64,000 nt of DNA from NCBI RefSeq assembly GCF_047495875.1, contig NC_092466.1, positions 10,164,561 to 10,228,560 on the forward strand, written 5' to 3'. The stretch comes from Pithys albifrons albifrons (lineage: Eukaryota > Chordata > Aves > Passeriformes > Thamnophilidae). How positions within the stretch are numbered: the first letter of the stretch is position 1; each line of letters opens with the position of its first letter. Of this stretch, positions 13,416-28,500 are shown in pieces. The notes beneath the pieces were generated by a model that was not told the origin of the DNA, searched no databases, and was given only the letters and a program-made list of their open reading frames with translations. The translations under genes and the position numbers were made by a program.

Positions 13416-16104
13416 GACCAAACTGTCTTTTAGCTAAGAAATCTTTTGATTGCAATTTAATTTAATTTCTACTAGTCAGATACCCTTCAGGAGCTTGTTA
13501 TACTCACTCTTGGTGGAATTTCTGTTGCTGTAGTGATGATGTTTTTCAAACATAGGTTTGGAAAAAAATAATCTAAGGTTATCATTAATATATAATTATT
13601 ATAATGAATTATGATAACTCTAGTTTGCCTTCCTGTGATACTGTGTACATATCTACAATGAGATAAGAGTCTTTAAGTAGCATTTACAATAATTGTATTA
13701 ATTAGAGAGGTGTTAGGGTAGTATTACTACCTTACAGCCCTTGTACTGACTATTTTAATAGTCCATGTGCAAGGACAATATTTCTTCTTACTGTGGTGAA
13801 TAAAAGCTATCACAGTTTCCTGGGAAGGGGATGGCTTCAGAGTGTTCCTGTGGCTGTAGAGCAGAGGATTGCAAGTTCAGTCATCCAAAGAGACCAGTTT
13901 CAGGGCATGGCAGCCTTTATTTTCATGTGCAGACATGCTGAATGTGAAAGAGGTTTCTGAGAAACTGGAAGAAATTCAGTAGATAAAAAATAATTTGCAT
14001 GTACTGGCCAGGTACTGAAGCTGTGTAAGTGCCCAGGTAAGACTGTACTTGTGCTTTGCAATTATAGTTTTCTCATTTTGCTTTCTACAGTGTGTTTATC
14101 TTTTAGTACTCATTCACCTTAATAGTGTTAACTGCATCCATTTAGACAGAAATTAAAATGAGGATTCCTCTTGTTTTTCTATTATTATTGGTAAGTTCTT
14201 TTTGTTACTGGAATGGAGGGTCTGGGTACATATCTACATAAAAATACATTATCATTTTGGAAGATGGAATGCACCCATTTTTTGTTCATTTCACTCTTAC
14301 TGATGATGTGAAAAGACTGTAGAATTAGCATCAACATTACAGTTGGTTGAATGGTCATGATGAGACTTCAGTCACAGTTAAAACAGAATCTGTTGCATGA
14401 AAGGCCATGCATAGGAAATTACAGAGCCTTAGTGAAGGACTTGAGTGATACATATACACATAAAGAATTAGTGTGCCAAAGAAAGCTGGAGAATTCTGGA
14501 GTGGTCTGGTAAGCTCCAAGGCAGAATTGAATTCAACAGTTGTGTGCAGATCCTGATAACTCAGGAAATACTACTTTAAAAACTGTACAAAAGGATTATG
14601 GTTTCCTTTAATCATTGTAGAAGGCTTTGAGAGGCAGAGGTGAAGGAGAGAGAGGGCAGGCTGATCAGTCCAGGCACTAATTAGGGCCAAGGTCTCTTTA
14701 GGTTTCGGAAGTTAATGAGTTTCTAAATAGCTGATAGTAGCCGATAGGGAGCGGAAGAATACTCAGCGTCTGCATCCTGCCTTTATTCCTGCCCTAAAGT
14801 GAGAGATACCTTTAGGAGCAGGACGATGTTTTCTGGTCAAAAGTCTTCTACTAAGAAATAGCTGCTTCTTATGTGAAAACCTTTTTCTCACACAACGTGA
14901 GGGGAAATTTAAATATATTTTTAGCCTCCTGAGATTTGGGCTGATTTACATGAGTATTCCTTCAACCTTACTGCAGTGCTCAGGATAGGGCTTGACTGAT
15001 TTTAGCTGTTTTGGTCTCTCTGCCCCCTACCTTTGGCCGTGCTTCTGTAAGTGTCTGGCATAACTGCTCTTGTTTGCACTTCTCCCCCATCTTTGTATGC
15101 CAGATAGCTTTTGCCATCCATCTTCCTGACCTTGGTGGGTAAACATTGCGCTAACACAGCTTGTGCACAGCATTCATTTGATTTGGGAAACATCGAAAGG
15201 CAAAAGAAGTTCAAGCAGGTAAGTGAATGAGAAAAAAAGATATAAGATGGGAGGCCTAATGAGCACAAAGCAGTGAGGGGATATGCTCTTAGGACAAAGC
15301 AGAAAGGGGTGTATTGGCACTTCTTCAGAGTGTGCATGATGCTGTATAGACATGTTATCCTGAACCAAGACAGAGGTGCCTGTGTGCGTTTGGTTGTGGG
15401 TGCAATACAGCCATTAGCTAAGCACAGTGAGGATTTGCTCGCTCAGGTTCTCAGCTTTGAAAGGGTCTGGTCTTCCTGAACTGCTTGCACAGTGGACCTG
15501 ACTTCATCAATTTTTTTCCTCACAGGACTCTCTGCTACTCGTGTCTAATAAGTTTTAGTAACATGCATGGGCTAAATGAAATATTTTATCTGCTCTAAGA
15601 GTCCCTTTCATTTTTACCACCTTACCGCTTGGTGGATCTGCACCAGGAAAGAGCAGGGCATTTCTTTCCAGTTTGAAATACTTGTCATTCCTGTGGTAGC
15701 TCATTTCTGAGTCACACCTTTCCTAACCACTGTAAAAGTAACACTAATATAGCAACAAGTAATTAAAATACCCCCAGAGTCTATTTGGCTCACACTACAA
15801 TTGAGTCTCATTCCACAGGTGTAATTAACTAGGCAGTGGTGGGAAGCCTCCCCTGTGCTAAATTTCTATTCCGTGTGTTGTTCTTACAAAGAGTAATAAA
15901 AAGCAAGGATCAGAACTGAGACATTTCTTGACTGAATATCAGGGAGGCCAGGAATTCTCCTGTGATGTGGTGGCAGGTATTGTGCTGTTCCTGTTGTAAC
16001 AACCCATAGTGTATCTTAAGTCTTATGATCTTAACACTGAAGGCATTAAGTGTTTCCAAAAGAAATTGCCAGCCACCTACTTTTTGAAAAAAATTAATTA
16101 TCTC

Positions 16105-16123
16105 CCACCTGTAAAACAGGTGG
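16105..16123. repeat. Perfect 8-bp inverted repeat of E-boxes
   Basis: CCACCTGT and ACAGGTGG flank a three-A loop, followed by a short T run. The arms contain CACCTG and CAGGTG, the core sites of ZEB- and SNAIL-type repressors and some bHLH factors. It superficially resembles a bacterial terminator hairpin, which has no meaning in this genome. Confidence 0.7.
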
Positions 16124-17322
16124 CTTTTTACATGATTCTAGTTGTTTTGTCTTAGATGTAATGGCCTAAAGATACTGCTTTACTTACGTCATGTTCATCA
16201 TTCTCTAGTAACTGCTTTTGGTTAATAATCTTTGGCTCAGGGCTCTGGTTAGTGAACAATACACCTCCCGGCCAACACCTATACAAACTGATTATCTGAA
16301 CAGGATATAGCTGACTGTACAGGCAAAATTTCATGAACTTCTATATTGTTCCCTTTAAACTGGCACATGAAAGGGAATTGGCAATGACTCATCTGCTATT
16401 TGCAGATTATTACTATCCCGAAGCTGGTGCCAAGGAAACTGATTTATTGTCTGTTATTACTTTGTTATTAATTGCATTATGCAATACATCAGTTGCACAC
16501 ATAAATACATTGTGTAGTCCATGGATAGGAATAAATCCTGTTATGTTCAAGTATGTACATGCTTGGTCCTAGCCCTGGCACTGGGAAGCAGAAGTATTGT
16601 GTTGGCTCTTTGGATTTTTCATATCCTGCCTTTATTTTTTTCCATTTTTCATGCCTTTTTGGTTTCGTTTTGTTTCATTTGGCTGCTTCATTTTTGATCC
16701 CATCTTTGAAAAAATTACTTTAATTACTTGAACAGAACATTTTGGACTTTATTCTGAAATTCACAGTGCTCCCTGAGGGTGTCTTACGTATTTTTGAGCT
16801 CTGGGTGTTTTTGGCATTGCATAAACTTTTGGGAGGACATAACTTCCCTTTAAGTTTCCCACCAGGATTCAGCAGCTAAGGTATGTTTGTTTGGTTGGGT
16901 TTTATATTGGGTGAGTTCTGTTAGGTGTAGAAGACAGAATGACTCTGTGGCATTATGTAGAACATATTCCTGTTTCTTGCATCTCCTTGTCTTCAGACTG
17001 AAAGCACTTGGGGAAATTTGGGGTTGAACAAAGTCTCTTTCCAGGTCTGTGTGTCCAGTTCAGTAAGGACTGCTGCACTGCCTTGGATCTCTCTTGAGGC
17101 TCATTCCTGATTTGTGCAATGGTTTCTGTAAAACAACTTTCTGATCCAGTTTGAGACCTCTTGTGATCAATTCCCACTGGTGGATTCATCAGTCCTCAGC
17201 CAGCGCTGGTAGGGTCAGTCATTTAGCAGCATATTCTGCCAGCTGTGGTCTTGCAATGATTGAGATCTTCGGCTTCTTGTTAACTTAAGGACAGTAAAAG
17301 ACATCATTCCATGGAACTCTCT

Positions 17323-17336
17323 CCCCCCCCCCCCCC
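17323..17336. repeat. C homopolymer, 14 bases
   Basis: An uninterrupted run of 14 C residues is followed by CATCCCCC. Homopolymers of this type are prone to sequencing and assembly length error. Confidence 0.9.
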
Positions 17337-19470
17337 ATCCCCCAATCTCTAGAGGCTTTTCTCATTTCTACTGTCACTGTCTGTCTGGGATGTATTTAAG
17401 CAGTGCTGTGGGGACAGCAAACAGGTCTTGGGCACAGGCCAGCTGTGTGATCATAGACACGGAATATCACCCTGTGCCTTTGGCTGCTCTTCAGCATCTG
17501 CCTTGTATTTTTAGCTTCCAGTCTCCTTACTGAGAGAATTGTCTCTTTTTAATATATTTGTAGCTCAGTGGATAGATTAGCCATTCTGCTCACTCCTCCT
17601 CTAGTCTCTAGTAGAAAGTAAATATTCAAAATTGATTCTTTGATTTTGATTAAGGAAGAATTGTGTTTCTTAACATTACCTGACAAAGCATCTCTGTTTA
17701 AGGGAATTTGCTTGAACTGGCATCCCAGCTTGGATGTCTTTGTCACACAACAAGGTGCTTCAGATCATTAATTTCCTGCAGTCCAAGCTTGTATTTATTC
17801 CTGTCCCATATCAATCCTTTTACTTGGCATAGCAGAGCATACCATGCAACCCACAAGTGCCGAGCATATTTAATCGTACATCAGCAGTTGACCTATAATT
17901 AGCTCCATCACAGCAAGATCCTTGGAGATCCTCAACAGGAGGATAATATCTAATCAAGGGCAGAAGCAACCCTGCAGGAAAGATGGGAGCCCAGCTGCAA
18001 AGTTCTGCTGGAGTAGATTTGAGCTTATTAAACCTTTTGATGATCAGTTGGAAGTTGTTTATAGTTTCATATTTCAAAGTCCTGGTTATGGCATCCTTAA
18101 ACTGTAACAATGGGTAAATACAAATATCTCAGGCGTTCATATCAATCTTGTTAATCTAGATAAACTCTTAATTTATGTGCTTTAATATTGGACTGTCAAG
18201 GCTTGTCATCTGGGATAGGGTTTACCATCACTAGGAATCAGTGGTTCATCTGTATTTAGACTACTCATCTTAAACAAATTTTATATTCAGTGCAGAGAAA
18301 CTGGGTCCTTCAGAGCCTGTTATGAGCCATGCATCAGGATGCTTGAGAAGCCTACTTTGGGATCAGAAGGACTGTGCCCAAGAAATTAATGTTCCTTTCC
18401 CGAGGAGAGACAGATATAGATATCTAAGCTTAGCTGGATGAAGCTCACCCAGTGTGCTGGTCCTTCAATCTAGTTCATCTTTTCCTTACTGTATCAGTAA
18501 ATTCTCAGTATTAGCAGGACTTTGCAGAACTTGGGACAATTTTTCTAGGTTGTAGGAGACACAGAGAAGCAGACAGAAAATCAGGTTGTGGCAAATAATT
18601 TATATAACTTGTTCTGACATGTAAATCCACTCCAATTTTGTGTTATTAATGCTTTTTTTCCCAAAAAACCTCCAAATTATAATCCCTTTTGACTGTACTA
18701 GGGCACAACCTGCTACCTTGTAGAGCTTGTAGGTCTCGCAGATGCCCAGGGGAACAGAACCACAGCTCCTCTTGGGCTAGACCTGGAGTTACAATATTGT
18801 GGTCACAACACATGCAATATTGTCAGAGATGGTTAACTCCTCTAAATTAAGAACCCAAAATGGTTTTCTTTGTTGCTATTTCAGACCTTCCCACCTGATT
18901 AACACCAAATCTGTTTTCACTCATCTGAGTATCTACTAGATACATCTTAAATCAGCAACTGGATTTTCCCACGTATTAGTATATGATAATATTATTCTTA
19001 AAGGGATATATTTAAGAAGACTAAAAACTGAATCTCATGATTTGGATTGATCTGTACCTATGCCTCTATATACCCTCCCCACTCCACAAATGACAAAACT
19101 GCATCAGGATCACTTTTATTACTTGAAAACAAAAAAGAAATGTATTTAAGAAATAGACATATGTAGAGAAGAAAATAAAGGTCAAGAATATAGGAATTAA
19201 ATCAAATCGACTAAACTGATACATATTTGGAAGAGTATAAAAAATCGAAAAGAAAATATTCTATATTGAAAATTTAAAGGAAAGACAAATTCCAGTTAGA
19301 AGTTTACTACTTAACACGAAATGAAATCAAATAGCAGATGGTAATAAAGTGAAAATATTCAGCTTTCACTCTTAAAGTTTAATGTGTTCAGAAGTTTAGC
19401 AAAATTAATTCTAACTGCGTGGTAGGACCTTAAGTCAGAAAACACAAAAAACAGGTTAAAGAATATTTTA

Positions 19471-19599
19471 AAGGCCAGGTTGGATGGTGTTCTGAACAAC
19501 CTGGCCTAGTGAAGGATGTTCCTGCCCACAGCAGGGGGGTTGGAACTTGATGCTTCTTAAGATCCTTTCCAACCCAGGCCATTTTATATTTCTATGATA
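19471..19599 (+). mobile_element. CR1 LINE 3' fragment
   Basis: The segment has the CR1 3' landmarks GGCCAGGTTGGATGG, GAACAACCTGG, TGCCCACAGCAGGGGGGTTGGAACTTGATG-like text and CCTTTCCAACCC, with an ATTTCTATGAT tail at the right. It is 5'-truncated, about 130 bp long and noncoding. Confidence 0.9.
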
Positions 19600-22500
19600 A
19601 TTACCAAGCATAAGCAAAACCTGCTCTAGGGTATTTAAGGAATTAGCAAAAGCAGGCACTGAATTGTTATTTATCTGTGGCAAATGTTGCAGAAAATGAA
19701 AAGACACAACATGTTTCAGATTTCTCATCGTCATTCATCCCTAGATTTCCATCTCCACCAAACAGTGAACTTGCTTTTTCCTTCCCCTTGTTCATGCACA
19801 GGTTTCTTTCTTACTGTCTTTTATGGTCATTACATCTTGAATCTTACTCTTTCCAAAATGAATATCTGGGGGTTGAAATGGAAAGTTTGATGGTGTGTGG
19901 TGAACACTTACACATGCTGATGTAAAAATGTGTGAACTCCTTGGTTGTTTCCCGCTGTAAAGGCTGCACAGGTGAGGACATAAGTGTGTGTTAATTAAGT
20001 GTCAGTGGATCATATATTTCTCTCTCTTGCAGGACTTAGCGTTCATCAGTCTTAAGAGCATCTCCAAATAATAGATAATTATCCTTCCCAACATCCTACC
20101 ACATTCGTAAGTATTTTTACATTTTACAGATAAAGATAATTATAAAAATATTAATAATTTCTGACTGTATGGTATCATATCGCAATCATAAAGGATTCCA
20201 TAAAGAGCATTATTCCTCCACTTTTGGCAAAGCTCATGTGTAGAGTTTGTGGACTAAGGGGCATACAATGTGTTACTCAGCCAGCAATGGGTACCTCTAC
20301 AGAAATTACCGGATGCCACCCAGCCATCAACTTCAGCTGACATCACTCATAGCAGATGTTAACATGCCTCTGTCCCATGCAGAATCTCACTGCTGGCATC
20401 AGTAAATTAATAAGATCCTATTAATATATTTATATTTTGGGGATTCTTCATGCATGTAAACAAGAATGCTTCCAAGGCAGTTTCAGGTATAATGCTGCCT
20501 TAAAGCATGGTCTGACAGTCAAACTTTGACAACCTAAAGGCAGGAGTAGGTTAACAACATCTTCGTCTAATAGAACTTAATTTTATGACCATATGGATAA
20601 TGGGGGAAATATAGTCTTACTCAGCACTCTGTGATTAAAATGATTGACTGAAATAGACATTTAGAAGCCTTGTTATGAAATATATTTATCCTGACAATCA
20701 CAGCTAAAGAGCATTAAATGTGCATTGAAAGAAACTGCTATAAGTCATTTTGGCCATTGGTTCATATCCAATAAAACCTCCAAGATAGAATTCCTTGACT
20801 ATTTTAACAGAAATGGTTGAGAAACACCTGGATACTTTGGGAATGGGGTTAGGTGTTGATTTATATAGAAAGAATTGATAAACACCTACTCATTGAGAGC
20901 ATGTGAGGCTTGTGCAATGATCTGTTCTGCTTCAAACTTCTGACCTGGGGTAACATGTGTAATGAGTCCACCCTATTTGAGTGCTGTAAGAATAGCCATA
21001 TGTCATATATTCTGGCATCACAGTAATGGGAGCTGTGTAAATACCTCGGCAGGATAGATAGAATAGCAGGGGACAGAGATCACTTCTGGCACTTCTCCTG
21101 GGTGCTTCCCCTCTACATATGAATCATGCCCTATGCAGGCAGATTTTATTTAGGTCCCTGTTCATGACCATATATTTGGCAGAACTGCTTGGCTATGGTA
21201 AGACTGGTTATTTTGTTGCATTTTTTGCATTAAAAAAAAAAAAGAAAATAGAATTAGAGTTGTCCAAACAGTGCAGGGTGGGAAATAAATGGTTGTCAGG
21301 TATCCTAGAATATAGCAATATGTGGAGCAGAGCAGCTTGAATTCTTTCAGAATCACTGTCTATTTTACAGTTACCTTTTTATGTGTTATTTTATTGTTAT
21401 TTTTTTAATTGAGGATGAGACATCCGTGATTAAAAACAAATCAGTGGAATGATGTACCTCTTAGTTATAGCAATACAATTAGGATGTTTTAGATGTCAGA
21501 CAATTCTGGAATAACCAGTACAAGGAGATATTTAAAGAAATTAAGAGACAAAGGTCAGAAGACAGTAAATAAATGCTTCATCACATTTCCCAGACTTTTC
21601 TGTACTCACAGATCCTTAATTTGTATGCAGAGGTGTTAACTGTGTATATAGAGATAAAATGGCAGTTTGCCAATAGGAGGCAAGGAATGAAACTAGCTTA
21701 TATGACAATACACTAATTGCCAAACTGTAGGTGGTAGAAACCACATTGGAAACCTGTTTCATTAGGGAAATAATGATGTTCCTGGCCAACACAACCATAA
21801 GCATTTTGAAGCGTGGCTGAATTGGATGTAACTTGTAGCAAAATGCTACAAGGTTGAGGAAAACACCTTGTTCAAGAAAAGAATGACTTGATGATTAATC
21901 CCATTGACACTACTGTGGTCTAAAGGGCTTTGACAAATGCAGTGTAGTTTTAATTGGGGAATTGATACAAATATATTCTGGTAAATTGAATACAAACAAA
22001 CAGGATTATTATTTTTTTTACCTGGGAATTTAAATGAGAGAAAAAGTATGTTATCAGTATTTATTTTTCTTTTTTTCACTCCCAGAAAACAAAATTAAAC
22101 CTTAATCTGAATAATCACATATAGGATGTACTTTTTAAAGCTGCAATTTGACCTCATTCTCCACAAAGTCAGTTTTCATTTTGGGGCTCTCTCTCCCCCA
22201 TGTTTATGTTCTCCCTCAGCAGCAGTAAACAATGCAATTCCTCACAAGCAGTAGGATATGAGTCTCTGAGTACAGCTCCACATACGTTTCTTCTAATGGC
22301 TCTGCTATTTTGCACAGCTCCTGCCCCACCCTCAGTAATTCCCTCCCACCCTTCTGCTGCCCTATGTTTGTACCAGTGTCACGCTTTTGGTGATGACTTA
22401 CTTTTCAGGTGGATCATTTCCCCCATCCAGCTCACTGCACACCTCCCTCATGAGGGGTGCATTTTGACACTAGGCTATTTTAACCAAAAAATCCCAAAGG

Positions 22501-25500
22501 AAGGGTGTGTTTTCTTTCCGTTGAGAGAGGAGGGAAAATAAATGGAAAAGGGGAATCAGGAGGGGTCAGGTCTTTGGGTCTTAAACTTGGTCTTTGGGCT
22601 TTGCTGGGTAGGCTTTTCAGTGGCTGAATGCATTTATTTCAGTATTTCCAGGTGATTGTGTTTGGAGAGATGGAAGCCTAAAATAGAATAGTCAACAAGG
22701 TCAATAAAATGCCTCCTTAGACTAGTGGGTTAGGAGTTGGATAGGTGAGTTCCTCAGCTGTGAAAAAGGTAAAAAACAGCATTTCTGTCGCCCTGAACGC
22801 AGCCCAACTCCATCTGCCTTAGTCATTCAGTATTACTATTTTATTGCTGTTTGAATATATTTGATTCAAATGCGTTACCTCTTAATCCATTGTGAACATC
22901 TCAGTCAAGGAAGCAAACAATGCCACAGATTGAAAAAAGAAGCCCTGTGTCTTTTTCCAGGCCTGATCTTGTTTAAAATATTTGAGTGTTGCCTAAAGGT
23001 GTCATTTAGTTAAACTGTGATAAACTACAAATATTTCAAAAAGTATTTCTTTATGTCTTGTGCATCTTGGCTGAGGAAAAAAATCTGGTTTGTTATACTA
23101 GTAAAAATTTGGAGTAATTACAATTTCTGCTTCCTATGGGATCAGAATCTGTCTCATATAATACTTTATATAGCACTTTAACTTCTGCAATATGAAGTGG
23201 GGTCTTGGAATGCTCCTTTTAAAAAAAAAAAGAAATTTATCAAGAAACTACATCAACTTTTGAAAATATTCTGAAGGTAGTACAAAGGTAATTGGATATA
23301 ATTTCTTGAATTTAAAACAGATACATCTATAGGCATGACTGCCTGAATTTAGACATATCCTGTAACCTAATTTAACACCTCAGATAAAAATATTGCCTGA
23401 ATTAACAGTTTTCATTAAAGGACACTAATAAAATTTGTGCACTGAGAAATGGAGTGTATTCTTCACCTGTACTAAATTTGAGAAAGCAGCAGTCTCCTGG
23501 TGTCATGAAGAGGCACTCAGACATCAAACTCTAAGCATCTGAACAGCAAGTGAAAAATGGGATGACAGGAGGAGGGAGGCCCAAGTAACCTCAGTGCACA
23601 AAATATCTGTTTGCTAATGACCTGTTTGTTTTAGACCTAAAGTTTATTATTGCAGTCAGTAAAGATATGAGTTGAATTGCACACACATTTTGTGGCAGTG
23701 TTGGTCAATTTTTGTGTTAAAAGTTTTGAAGGATAAAAAGTTTACAATGAAATCCACTTTGTGAGGTAAGGTTACCAGCAACTGAAATACAGAGCATCTC
23801 TTGAAATAGATTTAGCAGAAAAAAATGTTTTCTGCAGGTAGAATTTGCTTTCTGGCACTGCTTTGATGATTACTCAAGATCCTGTCTGTGCCATGGATTT
23901 TCATCTGCCAGTGGTGTTTGCATTAAGTTGTGTAACTACTTAATGCCTGTTACGTAAGGATGCATAGATTGCAGCTCCATGAGGTATCCTGCACAAGCCA
24001 CAACTGATAATGTAAGCGTGGTTTCAAAGGTTACTCTCAGTTGAATTAATTTTACATTAATTAAATCCTCGTGTATAAGTCCAATCATTGATTAAGGCAG
24101 AAACATACATTATAAGTTCAAATAGGACTCAGAAAGTGGGTAGCTATGGATCTCCTGTAATACAGTGTGCAAGTTTTGTGATATTCACACCAGTGTGATG
24201 CAGCTTTCCTGGTCAGGGTGGAAGATTTGCCATTGGCTTTGCTATGGTATGATTTTACCCTGAGGATCTCAGGCTATATGACCTAAAATACAAATAACAC
24301 ATAGATAGAGAAGACATCACAGGATCATATATCAACATTCACAAGAGGGTTTTTAATTTATTTTATAATACATTTACTGTTTCAGACCTTTTTTAAATTT
24401 CAATTAGACTAAGTCAGGATCTGTACTGAGGAAAAAGAGTTCAAAGATGTCTTGCATGTTGCACTAAATAGAGTTTAGGCTGGAATGGATGAAATGAAAA
24501 AGACTGGAGTTGAGAAAGGAATCTCAGTTTAGCAAAAATGAAACAAGTTTTTAAATCTGAATCAGAAGGATTACAGACACAGGTGCAATTTGAAATGTTG
24601 TTAGCTGTAACAACACTTATCTCCTTTCCTTCTCTAACATTAATTAAAAACCTTTCAAAGTGATTAATTTAGATTCCCATAGCAAACCCCACAAGTTAGA
24701 TTGAAGGCATTTCTTCACTGGAGGGCTCCACCAGCACATATTTTTTTTCTAGTGTGCTCCTTTGAGTATGCACACCTTGCTTTCTATGGAGCCTCTTTAA
24801 ATTTCGAATATCAACTGACCACAGGAATATCATACACATCTATGGTCAGGAAACATCTTGCCTAGAGTTCCCAGAATAACAGGAAAAGCAGACAAGCAAA
24901 GAGAGTGGATCATGCTACTGACCACAAAATTGCAAAATGGCATAGGGACTTTTTGTGCATTGTTCTGCTTCCAAATTTTCCAAGTACAAATGTGGTTGAT
25001 TTTTTCTCTAAATCTGCCTGACCAGGGTTTTACGAGATTTAATGAGGCCCAGATTAGAAAATAAATTCAAAATATATTGGCACTCACTTTGAGGACAGAT
25101 CAGAAGCAGATAAGATAGTGTGCTAGTGCTTGAAATATGAGTTAAAATATAGTAACCAAGATATTTTTAGCAACAAGTATTGCTTGTGTAAACAATCTAT
25201 GAAATTTTGCTCCGTGTTTCATCATACTAGGTGGGATTACTGATGGTACCTCCTGGCCCATTCATGCTAATGATCTACCAGAGGGGTTTAAACTGCATGA
25301 AGAATTGTCAAAAATGTCAGGATGATGCCATGATGTAGGTTGGCCTTGGGGCTGATATTTGTCCCATAACCCTCTTGGAAGGCTGTTCCAGAAATTAGTT
25401 CTTGAGTGCATAGGAGCTTTCTCCAGTTTCCAATCTGGCTGGTGCTTCCCAACTGTTTTTTATTCATTAATCTAATCAGCACATTTTAAACTTGTGTCAT

Positions 25501-28500
25501 GTAAGGAATACTAAATACTAACTGTCCACAAAAACATACTTGAGAAATGTCACAGGTGAAAACGCACAGAAAGTTCTGTTCTGAAAAAAGCTGGTGGGGA
25601 AACACAACTCAGCTTGATGGCGGAGCTCAGTTTGATTTCAGAGATGCTGCAGGAGCACAGACAGAAAACGAGAAGAGAACTTTTTGCAAGGAACAGCCTG
25701 AGGCAGATGCATGCCTGGTATATTCTGACCACTAAAGCAGATTTCTGAATGGACATTCAAAGTGCATTGGCCTGCTCATTAGTTTTTACATTTCACAACA
25801 TAAACATAATAGTTATAATTTGACATTCATAGTTTATATTATCATAAATACAATTATAATTTTTACAAACTGGGAAAGGGATGAATTTAGGCTAGATATC
25901 AGGAAACAGTTGTTTTCTGATGATCATGTAATTCTCCTGAAGCAATGACTGGTCATGTGTGAAACACCAAGTTAGTAAAATGCTCTGTTATTTTTTAAAG
26001 GGGAAAGGAGAGAGCTGCAAAAAATATCAGCTCTTAAAAATATCACTCTCAAGGCCTCTGCCATTTCAGGTGAATATCCTGGAATAACTACACAATTTCA
26101 TAGTTTAGGGTATAAAAATAAAAAGATTTGTGCTCTCATGAAGGTATAAGATGCTTGGGAAAGTATTAGGTTATGCTTCAAGCAGTGAAAACAAAACCCC
26201 TATGTAAGATTTTATCATGTTATGGGTTGAATATCTGTTATTTAGTAATGGTAAAAGTGTGCTTTAGCTGGATCATTTGGTATCATTTTGCTCAAATGAT
26301 CACCCATAATTTTTGATATCTAGCACTGCATTACAATTGTTGGCTGGGTCTTAGGATTCAAATAAGGACATTTTTGTGCAGTTCCAGATGCAAGAGACAC
26401 TTAAGTGGGAGTGGGAAAAATGCTTTTGTTTGGGAAACACACTGTGGGAAAATTGCTCAATGTGATTTGAATGTCAGAATTGGAATGTAACAAGTGATGC
26501 AGCCAGATTAGTGGAAAGAGAAGGCCAAGAGCTAAAAACTGCCTTTTGTCAGGGTTCTCGGTTAGTTTGAAACAAAATTTACTTTTTGTTGATTGTGTTC
26601 ACAGATAAAATTTTAATACATAAAGTTAATTTTCTCTACATATGGTAAAGTCTGGACAACTTGTACTTTTTAGTGAGACAGACTTACAAAAAGGAAATAT
26701 ATCTAGACATCTATGGGGAGTTTTAGTTTCTGTATACTTTTTGCAAAGCCCAAATCAGCAAATCCATTTGGGCTGCTTGAGTAAACAGTGGGGCAGGGAG
26801 TGCCTTTTGAAGATGCCTCTCTGTTCATCTACAGAAGGGATAATCATGTAAGGGATTGGAAAATACTGGGAATGTAAAGCCTTCATTGGAATATATGGCA
26901 GTCTGCATCAGGATGATTGCATCAGATCAGAAAAGATGCCCAGACACTTTCCTAACTCTCTAAAGGTGTTTGCAAAAGACATCTCCAAAATTCTGAGAAC
27001 ATTTCCCAACCAGCAGGTCTTGTGTCTTTCATGTTAAAGGCATTAAGACTCTTCCAGTGTCCCACACATCAGTTGCAAATACTTGAAAATGAGGTGAGGG
27101 GTGGGACACCATGTGATTCAACACCTGCATCATGCAATCTGATGTGAAGATTCTTGTGCACTGATTGAAAGATCTGTCCGTGGTGCCAACTTTCCGTATC
27201 TACAGTGCTTTCAATTACAAGATGTGACAAGTCCTTTTAAACCCAACAGCTGCAGAGTACAGCAAACCTGAGCAGTGAAAACTGCCTCCTTTTGAGATAC
27301 TGATGAAACACTTGCCTAGCACCTCCTATAAATTAAGGGTTGTGTTATTCTGAAGGATGAGTCACAGCAAATTTGGTAAGATCATGATTTTGTGATGTTT
27401 TTATGGGATGCCATTTTTTTCAAAACTGTCCATAATGCCCTTAGCTCTCAGATTTCTTTATTTCTGTTCCTTGGTTTCTTGTTTGGAGGGGTAGAGAGCA
27501 GTTCTGGATTCCTGGAGAGGGAACTAGATGAGAAGAAAGTCTTTGTCTTCTGCAGGGAAGTTGCCAACAAGTAGAAGTTCATTGAGCATGACATGAAATA
27601 GTCATTAGTGAAACTGGAAATAGATGCAAATGTAAAACTAGATTTATCCTTCACACAACCAGAGTCTCCCACACATACCGATTTTTTAATGGTTTACAAA
27701 TGGATAATACTGTTGTTAATCCAACAGTATTTAAAGCCTATATACAGTAAATTAGTTGTTTCATCTGTTGTTTTTCTGAAAAAAATCAACTCTCAGATAA
27801 AATGCCAGCTTTGAAATGCCCTCAATAAAGAAAAGTGGAGATCTGAAATAACCACCCTAACAACATGTACCACTTGCTCCCAGCAGGCAGGGGGAAGCTT
27901 GCATTGTTATGGCAGATAATTGCACAAGTACCGAGTACGGGAGAATCGTGTTCCAGCTTCTGTCATTCAGTATCCCTAAATTGAAAATGCTGGCAAATTC
28001 CTTTGCATAGTTAGGATTTTCTGATTTATACAAGTATGTGTGTAATTTCTTGATGGATACATGGTGCTAAGTTTGGAAGTGTAAAAGTTGATTATACTGG
28101 TTTTAACCCAGTTAGTTATACTAGTTCTTTTGGTTGGAACAAAAGCCTTTTTCGTACTAATGTGAGAAACGAGTTCAAGGGAAAAGCTAGGGCTGAAATG
28201 CCCTTATCTTTTCAAAATTACGGAAACATAATATGCTATATTACATAGGAGAGAGTCACTGTACTTTTAGTAGATTCTGCATTTGTTTTCAAGATAAGAG
28301 AGATGAAATAGAAGTGAAAAAATAATTTGTTTTGAAAGGAGATATAAAATATAAACCATTTCTACATATAAACTTATCAGTTTATTTCGTGGTCACTTGC
28401 CACTCTCAGATGCTCTTAATATATTGTATTCAAAAAGTAATACTGCTGACACTGAGTTCTGCCACTGCCAAATTGCATATTTGTTATTGTTCATAGTCAT

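Larger units (their letters stand above)
5475..19470. other. Intergenic, no gene seen
   Basis: This 14-kb AT-rich stretch contains no exon I can support. The longest open frames, such as 11181-11534, are low-complexity and have no splice or domain support. Small features inside it are a 20-bp period duplication at 13381-13415, an E-box inverted repeat at 16105-16123 and a C homopolymer at 17323-17336. Conserved noncoding elements may be present but cannot be called from one sequence. Confidence 0.5.

Noticed and set aside
16105..16130. Hairpin followed by T run resembling a Rho-independent terminator
   Set aside because: The genome is animal, so this termination mechanism does not apply. It is reported as an E-box inverted repeat.
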